A DNA stretch of 64,000 bases from the NCBI GenBank assembly GCA_026874595.1, contig CM049310.1:46721058-46785057 (forward strand), in the 5' to 3' direction. This document shows positions 24,801 through 36,800 of the stretch, piece after piece. This DNA comes from Sipunculus nudus. Lineage: Eukaryota; Annelida; Sipuncula; Golfingiida; Sipunculidae. The first letter of the stretch is position 1; every line of letters starts with the position of its first letter. Under the pieces are notes generated by a model. That model did no database searches. It had not been told where the DNA came from and saw nothing but the letters and a program-made list of their open reading frames with translations. The position numbers were made by a program, and so were the translations under genes.

Positions 24801-27800
24801 ATCAATTAAGAAAGGTAGTGCAAATAAATTATGTCTACACATAAGAAAAAGACCTTTTTTTTTTTTTTTTTTACATATGATCAAATAAAATCTTACCTTC
24901 CTGCGTTCTTGTTTTACCGAGCTGTAAAGCTCCTGTAATTCTCGTAAGACTTGTGTGTTTAAGTTATCAGCGATCATCTCATGCTGACCCCCAATGTCAT
25001 GCACCTCATTAACCATGGACAGAAACGCCTTTGTCCAAGAAAATCTAAAAAATACAAAAATACTGCACACTGAGTAAATGTTTTCCTGGGACCCTTTAGA
25101 TTATTATCAAAGGACTAGAAATCTGCATTCTAAGGAATGCAAGCCTCATCCATGTGAGGGGCCTTATTATGGGAAGGTCCCCAGAACCTTCTTTGCATTA
25201 ACTTATTCTGCCCATATTCCCAGGTTCATCCATAAATAAGTGACTGTACATTTGTGAAGATTCCTTGATGACATTCCTGAAACCAGATCATGTGCCATAT
25301 CCACACAGCAAAATCTTATTAATTCAAAATCATTCCCAAATGCCCTGAAAATTTAATGAGGTACCACTGAATATTTGGGAGCTATGCTGTGAACAAACAC
25401 ACAAACTAACAGGGATGAACACATACCCACCTGGCAGAGGCAAATACAGAAACACTGAATACTGAATAGCACATTCCTCTACTTGTTTTATGTTTTCCGT
25501 GGACAAGTATGATTTGTCCAATAAAATCTGCAAGTAAAATGCACAAAATATATACCATATTCCCAAGTTCTGCAATGTTATTCCCTCATCACAATCACCC
25601 TTTGCTTATATTTAGACACTGATGATGCATTTATGCCTGATATAGTTCAATGTAAAACCATGAGTCTGTAAAGCCTGCAAATGAGGTCAGTGTGACGTAC
25701 TTTCTGAGGTGAATCTGCAAACTTGGACTAAAAGTTATAATCTTTATGACAAGATGCATTATTTTCCGTATTTTCTAAAAAAATATCATTCAAGCAGTTT
25801 TCAATAGGGAATATGTGGTAGTTGGGGTGACAGTTTTTGCTTTACACAGAGATACAATCTGGGTTAGTTTGATTTTCAAGTTAGTACCAGTTTGCTCTGG
25901 ATGTAACAGGAAACACTGTGCTAACAGATGGACAGACAGGAAAATATTACTGACAAGACTACAGGACAGCATGTCTGAAAGTCAGCTGAGTTAAACCGGA
26001 TTCCCTAGGTTAGTTATACTTCCTTTGTGGGCCGGGACATTTGTGTCTGATAACAAGTAGATATTTTATATCTCTGTACTGAGTGGAGCTATGACCATAT
26101 AAAACTAGACTGGCCCAGTTGGTATGCTTTACTATAGCTATATATGAAAGCACCAAAGACCATGCAGATTTTGCCACCTGGAGGAGAATTATATTTATAT
26201 AATTACTTCACAGCAAGCATGTGGCACCAGTATTATTAAATGGAAAAGTGAATCTAAGGTAGGTAGTCAGTGCCAACTGTAACTGCAAAGCTGAACTGAA
26301 GCTGTTTTCCAATGACATCAGGAGTTTGTGGGGCCTCTTTCAGAATACCATCCAAACAAGCACGGGTCATTCATTTCACACTGTATTCTATGGTCTACCC
26401 ACTGTGCTACCACTGTCCTGTTGCTCTGTCCTATTGCAGTCAGTGTTGCAACAATAACTGTCCTTGACCTAAAGTTTGGAATACTAATAACAAATGAGAT
26501 GGAATGATCACCAGCTCCAACCAGCAGCTTTGTGACATATTGGTATGCAAACATCAGGAGCCCTTACATATAACCATTAAGTATTGCACTGGTTTACATC
26601 TGTATATGCAAATCAGGCTTATTACGTGTGGTTATGGTTAATTAATTATTGTATGAATAAAAAAGAACTACTACTGACTTGAACATTCTGAAAGATTTCC
26701 GGATGTATTGTGTGTGATTTTAGACTTCTGCTTTAAATGTACACTGGTACCTTTAAGCATTGCTGGAAATTTAATGTTTAATTTTTTAAAATGTGAATTT
26801 TAAATGTTAAAAAATATATATCCCTGATGTTACTTAGTAGCTTTGAAGTTTAAATGTCATATTAATTAAGCTTTAAATATATGGGCACGAGTCTTGAGGA
26901 CTTTACTTTTAACCTTTAACCAGGTACCTTCTGTGCACTCATCTGACATCACTGTATGTTCTGGGCATGTTGGATTCTTATATATGGGGAATTAATCTCC
27001 AAATTGGTGGGCCAGGTATGAGAAGGGAGACCAGTCAACAATGATACAGAAGATCAAATGAAGGAGAGTACAAATCAACACCAAGTTTGAATAAAGTTAT
27101 GAGACAGGCAACCAATCAATGCTGATGTGATGAAGTGGGGTATCAATCAACATTGGCACAAGACAGGTAATGGATAGCAATATGGGATATCGCTATTACT
27201 GATACTCTTGTGTGTGAAGGCAGAAAATGAATGCCTGCATAAAAACTGCAAGCAAACAACTAGTGCCTCCTAGCGTCCACCCTGACCAGCCCATTCATTC
27301 AACACATCTGTGTGTGCATTGAACACAAGTGTTTTAATTGCCGATCAACCTGATACATGTTATTTATCATATTTATTATGCTGTGTAAAAACATATTACA
27401 GAAAACATAAAGAGACAGGAGAAATTGTATCATTTGACATAGTATGCATTAGAATTTGATCTTGAATCAGCTGCCTTGTAGGATAACGGAAACATACACT
27501 AGCAGGGTCTTTCAGTCATTGGTAAACATTAAATTTTGCAAGTTTCCTTGTATTTGTCATACATTCTGGTACGAAACAATTGTAACTTTGTATTTATTCA
27601 ATGGTCCATAGCATCTATAAGGTAACAAAGTGGGCATAGTCAGTTTCATCCATAATAATGAATGTCTTGCTGAATCATGCTTGCCTGCATAAATGGGCTT
27701 CCTGTCATTTTTCTCTTCCATCTACAGGAGAAGCTGCATTTGGATATCCTGTATTAACAATGTCCTTGTGGGTCAAGATAGGAGAAAGTACACCAGAGAA

Positions 27801-30800
27801 AATTCTCTTAATAACATCCATATGTGAGGTGAGGCTCAAATCAACTACCTTATCGGAAGGTCATGGGTTTGATTCCCATACTGAGTGATCTGACTCTTCT
27901 ATGTATTCATATTCTATTTCTCTATACAATGAACCAGCATGGCTATCCATACACCTCTATATACCTATCAGTTATTCATCATGGGTGACAAGATTTGTAT
28001 CTGAGAGGTAAGGTCTGCAGGGAATGTTTTGGTCTACAATGACTTTATGTGGGCTATGACCTAAGATGTCACTATCTGTCATAAATCACATTTTATGATC
28101 CTTAATAAACATAAGGTCTCTTGTATTAAACTGGTATTTGAAGTCATATATGTTTTAATCTGGACTCAATAGGAAAGAGAAAATGTCAAATGTGGGTTAT
28201 TGCAAACCGGGTAGGCATGGATTTTTTTCATCATGTGAAAAACTGTGATGTTGAGTTTGGAAGCGAGAGTGCCTGACCAAATTAGATAAAAGCTGAGCCA
28301 CATCTGTTTGGCTGTAATGATGTTTTTTATGAAGCATTTATCTTAACTAAATGGATTTTTAGGAAAAAAGGGAGAAATACAACCAACAGATGAAGTTTTG
28401 CTTCACTTAGACACAAGAAATTATTGAAAACATCTTTGACTCAACTGGTAATGTTTATCAATTAGGGAGAAAGGAACAGGTCTGTTCATACAACAATGAG
28501 AATTTATGATTTTGCAAAATAAAATTATATAATATAACAAATAATCATATAATATAAATATATAATTATAAAGATGTATGTTATATTATTAATACAGATT
28601 GTGTTAATACACGAGAAAATTGTTAACAAAAGATTAGGAATTCTACAATTTTCATATTCACTGAATGGGAATTTTCATGTGCCATAGGAGGACTCTATTT
28701 CTCATGAGATTTAAATATCACTGTAAACAACACTTGCCACTAGTGGTATGGTTTTGGGCAAAACAAAGGGCCCCTAAGTTTTTATGTAACAGCCTTGAAG
28801 ATGCAAAATTTAAAACCTGCAGCTTTAAACACAAGTGGTAAAACCAGCTAGATTTAGGTCACAAAAACAGTAGCAAGTCAACTGTGCCGTGGAGCCACAG
28901 CTAGAAATGCTGGTACGTCTGTGTTGTTATAATAAACATCCAGTGTTCAGCTGGTATTACATACAATCAGCCTTCAAGTCACAGACCAACATCCATTCCC
29001 TGAAAAGTACCTTGACTGTCTGCCAGCCCTGGTAACATCTGCTGTCAGCACTCAACAGAAATTAGCAGCAAAAACAACCCCTTTGTTACCTACCAGGGTC
29101 TTTGTTATGGACAAATTTCTGCTCTATATCGAAAATTGCATTTTTTTCCATGTTGGGACATTTTAATGATTAAACTGACAATCTGAAGTTTCCCATGGGT
29201 TATAAAATTCAGGAATGACAAATAATGTGTCATATTATCTATAAAATAAATACTGCCATACAAAACATGACAGAAATACACTATGTTATGCTCCAAAACT
29301 GATATGACCACTCTTCAACCAGGATTCAACACAAAAAGCAAAGAAGCTTCAGAAATATGAAAATTTGCACTGATTATTAACAAAATTGTTAAACAGAGAC
29401 AACCTACATCTGAAACTACCAGTTATTAACAATATTACATTTAGAACTTTTCAAAACTCCTTTCCCTCAAATCCATCTCTTCACACAATTTCACTGAAAG
29501 ATATCAAAATTGGTTTTCTGAATTATCTTAAAGGATCTTAGTTTCTTTAATATCTATAGATTTATCAAAGCCACAAATACAATACAAATTGAGATATGGG
29601 CTCAATGACAACATTTAATCCATAATAAATGAGTGACTGATGAACATATTAAATTAATCACTCATTATGAGAATCCTAATCATACCATCACTTCAGGGAT
29701 TGATAAAGAAAATCTAGGGCAAGATCTTAGCCAAGGTTATACAGTAACTGTACAGTCTGGAAGATGTCTCTAGGTAGGTTTTAATATCTTATCTAACAGT
29801 CAGGACTAGATTATAAACTACCGATAGATTCACTGAGCTTGTTATAAACTTTACAGATTATGTAATTTACAGTGATAGACTCACATGATATGCGCACAGA
29901 GCACATCCTGCAGTCTAAGCTCAGACCACTTTTATTAACCAGTTGCCATCTATTTCAGGTCAAAAATTATTTTTATTACCAATTGTGAAAAACTGTAGGA
30001 TCAGTATCAATACCGTATCAGGGACACAGGGGTTACTTTTCAGCCTTATCTATGTGTTGACATCTGCTGCGATCAGAGATGGCTGACAAAAACACCAGCA
30101 TCAAAGCTGAAAATAGGAAATTGAAAAAAGCCCGGGTTTACCGAGGATAAGGATAGAGAGGAGTCTGGGGAAGCTGAATGAAGCAGAGCAGATGTTTCAG
30201 GATGAACACAATAGGACTGTTGAAAGCACGAACAGGTCAGGGGGATCCTGCACCTCCAAACACCCATAACGACAGCATGTGTGGCTGCAGAGAACGGTGC
30301 ATCAGACCAGATAAACGCTCCAATATGAGTTACTGTTGTTTTAGTGTCAACCTGGATGCTATAATTAACCTATTGTTGACTTCCTACAACCATGATCTCT
30401 ATTATATCTTTAGCTTTATGTCTTTATGATGTCAATCAAAACTAATAATGCTGTACTATACTATCCTTGTTCTCTCATCATCATCCTCAGTTAGAGGGTT
30501 AAAGGTGGTATAAAAAGAGGTTTAACATGGCATACAAAGGGTTAAAGATGGTATTTAATAGATCGGTAGTTGATGACCACAGAGTTCACCCATTCTGAAA
30601 GCTTATATGGGCTGATTCATTATGTTGTTGACACCTTCCTTCACATGACAGCCATGAGAAACAAGTAGCTTTCCTTAAGCCTCATAAAGGCAGGGCTTGA
30701 GTCAGCTACCCCGCATCACCCCACATGACCACCCCAGCTGTCTGTGGTCCACACGAGCTTGACATATTGCGACAAATGTATATTATGCGAAATTGAAAAT

Positions 30801-33800
30801 GAATTCATCAAATATCAACTTTAACTTTTATTTTTTTGTTATTTAAAATTGTCAATGGTTCAGAATGTGTGATATTTCATTTTCCATAATATACATCATA
30901 TTTATTACAACACTAAATTGCTCTGAGCCACCCATTCACAAAATAAATAAGAAAACAATTTTTGGGACATAACTGGTCTCAAACCTCTGTAGCAAATCAT
31001 CCTAAGCAGTCTCATAAAGATTCAATGTTTGCTTCCAACTATAATTAGCGGATTTTGGAGGGGTCCAAAAAAACTTTATTCAGCAACACATCCCATTGCC
31101 AGTAAAGCCTCTCCACATGTAGATTCTCGCCTGGACATTGTCCTCAGAGTACTTTTATGTAACATCCATCCTCCTTTATCGAAAACTGCAAGGGTTATTT
31201 CTCCCAGTTTCTCAAAATAGCACTTATGTAAGTTATAAATAGGGCTACCAGTTTGGGTACACACTAAAACCCAGATGTCATAGGTCATATGACAAAATCA
31301 TTGGTACACTGCTTGTAGATTCATAGTACGGGAAACCACTGATCTTTTGTTGAAATTCTGACAATACAATTATTTACCATATTTTCATAATTTCAATTTA
31401 AGTGTAAAAATTTAAGTGCCAGGCCAGCGGGCCAACAAGAGTACCTTATAAGTTAGTGATGTCTGATAGTACACATTTAACCCATCACAGACCTCGAACC
31501 AAACACAATTTCCAACCCTGTCAAATTATCATTTGATTAAAGGAACCTGCCATACTTTAAACAGCACTATTAAAGATCATGCTGGTACTAGAATCACTCT
31601 TATGACTATAACATCTGAGCATGGTTTTAGCTGACACAGGGCATGCACTGTTCACAGGTGCAATGTTTGTTCCTGTACTCTGATACACAAGTTCAAAGAA
31701 TTTTATTTCCTTCAGCACCCTAATCTCTTGCTGAATGAATTCATGACACACACTCTCACTGTCACTCTTAAAACCACTCGTGGAGATCCATAAATATCCA
31801 GCCTTTTTTGTATACTTACAAAAAGTGCAAAAATTCAGGGTTAATTCTGTTCACACATTTCCTATCTTTTTTTCATTAAATGCTTAAAGCACCTGTTTAT
31901 AATTTACAGATAAAGAGCCTGCGTAAAGATTAGTTAAACAAATATGGAGCACTCCCAAAGTGCAAAGCTCTGCCCATGCCACAAAGATTTTAGTTCACAC
32001 ATCCAAGCTTAAGGATTGTCTCCAGAACCTCATGAAAACTTCCTTGGTTATGCTAAATATTAGTTAATAGTGTCAAATATCTCCACAAGGTGTCAGCACC
32101 TGTAGCTGTTCATTCTAACCTTTTTCATGACATATCCAAACACACAAAGTACAACCTACATCTGACCTATTTCCCCCTCTGACAAGATTTTACTTGCCTA
32201 ACAGCCCAATTCTAAAAACTTTAAATACAGATACTGGAATAATGCTTTTAGATCCTTTCCATAGATATGCAAATTTAACAAAAAGATTAACAGGGGTAAA
32301 TACATCAACTTTCAACTTCAGTGGGAGTGGTAAAAGGGAAATATGAATGAGGCATATGTTCAACAAACACACCTCGTAACTAACTTCACACATAAAATGT
32401 TGTATTATTACCTATGTAATTCTGACAAACCTTTTAATAAGTAGAACTGTGTGGTGAGGTATAAGCTTGTCTCGCACCCATATTCATACATTCAACATTT
32501 CTAGGATAATGTACAGCTGGGTAATCAAGAAATACTGTTCACTATTCATGAGTATTTAAATATTTGAATACTTACATATAATCCTCCTCTTCTTTCTTCT
32601 TTGGCTGGTAATTCTTGACTAATTTTCTGAAATGACAAAATGTGACAACATGCTAATTTCACTTGATAAAACTGTCATCTGACAATGCTTACAAGGTTCT
32701 ATACCCAAAGATGCAGATATCTGACAAACTCACCCAAAATTCCAACCGAAATGAGGTTTGCAAGCTGGAAGTCTTACAGACATTGTTTAATATACAATGT
32801 GTACGTCAAGGCCTGGACCTCAATTGGGACAAATCTGCAACTGGACAAGGTAAAGTCATGACCAGGATTGAAGCTTATAAATATCTAGAATCAGGATCCA
32901 GTCCAACCTGAATACTGCTTGGGGTTTATGGGTTTTAGTCCAGCCTGATTCCTGGCCCAGGCAAGAATTATTCCAGATATGGGCCAAGTTACCATGTATG
33001 CACACAAGATATGATATTACAAAGGATAAAAGAAACATAACAAAATACTGAATCAACATCATGTGCTACATACAGAGATGTCTAAAGGTACCAAATAATT
33101 CCAATGAAATGTCTTTCACATATTTCAAAGTACAATGTGTATTTTTATGTGTTTGACTTTCTATTCTGCTCATTTCAGCACCAGTTTGACAGACATTGAC
33201 TTGGTTAACTACCTGTGTAGTCTTTCTTTATGCAGTTCAGCACTAGATGACAAAAAAATTGCCCTTGTTAACAGGGTATACACCCACAGTCCTGAACAGG
33301 ATAAACAGATGTGCGGAGGTTTTTTTTCACATTCGCAATAACTTCTTGGTTCATACATAAATGATAGGTAGCAAACATTTGAGTTAGTCGGTGACTGATT
33401 ATGAAAACACGGGATGAATCACTCAGCTCAGCCACACATCATAAAAATACAAAATGCCAGGAAATAACCCCACCCTACCACCAGTTACCAGCACTCCTGG
33501 GGTAGATTCAGAAACCTGAAAAGATGGGAGGAGGTGAACCCAATCATTATTCTAGTCAAACAATGCAGGTTGATGAACTTGTTTTTTTAAAGAAGTAGAT
33601 CTGATCTATATTATAATCTATTTTAATATCTTCAAGCAAACTATTTTTAACCAGGGTATAGTGGAATCTTTAAACAGCTCCTCCCCCATCCCTCATAGGA
33701 GTCCCCCCCCCCCCTTCCACAGGTGGGTACCCTTCTGACCACATGAATCAAAGAGATCCACCCATGAATCAGGTTAGGATGAAAAAGATACCACAGGACA

Positions 33801-36800
33801 CATAAAAATAAGCCACATGAAGTAACATATCTAACAGGAACCAGTAAAGCCACATCAAGAGGCCAGCGGGTCCATGAAGGCCATATTGGCTGTCAGACAC
33901 ATTGGTATTAACATATAGTGTTGTCATACAGGAAGGGAGGGGCCACAACATTGGAAGTCCACACATCTCTGTAATATTCAAAGCCAACTGTTGGAGCAAT
34001 AGCGGCCTGTAAAACCTTGCTTTATACAGGAGCCTGTACACCACCTTCATCTAGCGATGTGGTTGCAAAAAGATGGCAACATCCTGCTGTAGCAACTTAA
34101 CCTGGCAGGTTTACATATAGATTATTTTCCAAAATTAGGATATGTAGAACTAGACAGCAAAAAGAGTTAGGCATAGCTCTCACAGAATTTTTATTATTTA
34201 TATGAAAAAACAGATCATCTTCAAAATGCATTGATCACTTCTTTACTGGACCATGCCTAATACCACCTTGAAATCAGCACCAATACACCCGTACCTGCAG
34301 ATTATGAAACAGCATATATATGTTCAAACAGATAAGATCACTACAAAGTTAAACTAACTTTTTCTTACAGACATCAAGACAAACAGAAGAACAGATGGGC
34401 ATGGATGAAATCATAACCTCTAATTCAGTATTAGACTGGTTTGACCAATTTCACCAACTCAAAAGCTTAGGTACCCATCCTCAAAGTGCTTGGGTACCCA
34501 TCCACAAATAGTTAACTAGACATTTCTTGGCACCGCAGGTGCCAGAGTATCCCCAGACATAGTAGGCCCCCCCCTTTATCAATAGACCCCCATTTTTAGC
34601 AGCATATACTGACACTTGGCATATTTATTGTTTCTTCCATCTAACAATCCACAATCTTGTTGAAGATGTTGGTCCTGTGACCTTGATCTTTTTAAAGATG
34701 TGTCCTGTGACCTTGACCTTTGACCTCATGACCCCAAAATCAATTCTGGTCTTGCTTTTCCAATGGGACATATGCAAGTTAAGTTTGAAATCTATACATC
34801 AATAAAGCAGGAATTATCACCCAGAAACTAATTTTTGGACAGATGGCTCCTGTGACCTTCACCTTTGACCCTGTGACCTCAAAATTGATAGTGTTCTTGC
34901 TCTCTTGGCAGGAGAACTATATGTGCAAGATGAAAGATCTGAGATGAAATGTTTGGCTGAAAATGCATCCACATCTTTTTAAAGATGTGTCCTGTGACCT
35001 TGAACTTTGACCTCATGACCCCAAAATCAATTTGGGTCTTGCTTTTCCAATGGGACATATACAAGTCAAGATTGAAATCCATACATCAATAAAAGCAGAT
35101 ATTATCATCCGGAAACTAATTTTTGGACAGATGGCTCCTGTGACCTTCACCTTTGACCTTGTGACCTCAAAATTTATAGGGGTCTTCCACTCTTGGCAGG
35201 TGAACTATATGTGCAAGATGAAAGATCTGAGATGAATTGTTTAGCTGAAAATGCATCCACATCTTTTTAAAGAGGTTTCCTGTGACCTCGACCTTTGACC
35301 TCATGACCCCAAAATCAATTCAGGTCTTGCTTTTCCAATGGGTCAAATTCAAGTCAAGTTTGAAATCCATACATCAATAAAAGAAGGAATTATTATCCAG
35401 AAACTAATTTTTGGACAGATGGCTCCTGTGACCTTCACTTTTGACCTTGTGACCTCAAAATTGATAGGGTTCTTCCACTCTTGGCAGGTGAACTATATGT
35501 GCAAGATGAAAGATCTGAGATGAATTGTTTGGCTGAAAATGCATCCACAATCTTTTTAAAGAGGTTTCCTGTGAACTTGACCTTTGACCTCATGACCCCA
35601 AAATCAATTCAGGTCTTGCTTTTCCAATGGGTCAAATACAAGTCAAGTTTGAAATAAATACATCAATAAAAGAAGGAATTATCATCCGGAAACTAATTTT
35701 TGGACAGATGGCTCCTGTGACCTTCACCTTTGACCTTGTGACCTCAAAATTGATAGGGTTCTTCCTCTCTTGGCAGGTGAACTATATGTCCAAGATGAAA
35801 GATCTGAGATGAAATGTTTGGCTGAAAATGCATCCACATCTTTTTAAAGATGTGTCCTGTGACCTTGACCTTTGACCTCATAACCTCAAAATCAATTTGG
35901 GTCTTGCTTTTCCAATGGGACATATATAAGTCAAGTTTGAAATCCATACATCAATAAAAGCAGGAATTATCATCCAGAAACTAATTTTTGGACAGATGGC
36001 TCCTGTGACCTTCACCTTTGACCTTGTGACCTCAAAATTTATAGGGGTCTTCCACTCTTGGCAGGTGAACTATATGTGCAAGATGAAAGATCTGAGATGA
36101 ATTGTTTGGCTGAAAATGCATCCACAATCTTATACATCAATAAAAGCAGGAATTATCATCCAGAAACTAATTTTTGGACAGATAGCTCCTGTGGCCTTGA
36201 CCTTTGACCTTGTGACCCCAAAATTTATATGGATCATCCACTATTGGCAAGTGAGCTATATATTCAAGATGGAAGACCTAGGATGAAAGTTTGGCTTAAA
36301 ATGCATCCACAGTATCTTTTAAAATGCCAGTCCAGTGACCTTGACCTTTGAACTCATGACCCTAGAACCTAAAGGGTTCTTACTTTAGTGGTGGGCCATT
36401 CATAAGTCATGTTTGAAATCCATATGGCTATCAACACTGGAGATATCATAAGAGGTGTGTGATTTTCACCATATATAGCAATATTCAAGGTCAAGGCCAC
36501 TATCATAGGAAAGGTCATGACCCCAATTTAAATAAACATCATCCCATAACCCATACCTATGTATATGCATAATATAAAAGAAATCTGTCCATTAGTTTTT
36601 GACTTATAATGCTCACAGTACTGTAAGGTGGCAATTTTGGGGGTATTAAACGGCACGAAAACAAGTAAAGAATAATAGGTGGCGCCACCAGTTTCTGGAA
36701 CATGACAACCCTATCCATGATCTTCCATCAAGTTGATTTTGGGATAAATCCATGCAAGATTTCTTGAGATATTAAAGAATTTGTGTGATTTTCCCCAAAA

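Noticed and set aside
26330-26419. Minus-strand GTGGTAGCACAGTGGGTAGACC followed by ATGACCCGTGC, like a tRNA A box and decayed B box
   Set aside because: The B box is not recognisable and there is no tail or duplication. Too weak to list as a SINE.
30079-30148. ATG frame reading MADKNTSIKAENRKLKKARV
   Set aside because: It closes after about 22 codons. No downstream donor or similarity supports an exon.
35032-35947. Repeated frames reading MGQIQVKFEIHTSIKEG...
   Set aside because: They recur with the 288-bp unit in both strands' frames and simply reflect homogenised repeat units without long coding continuity.
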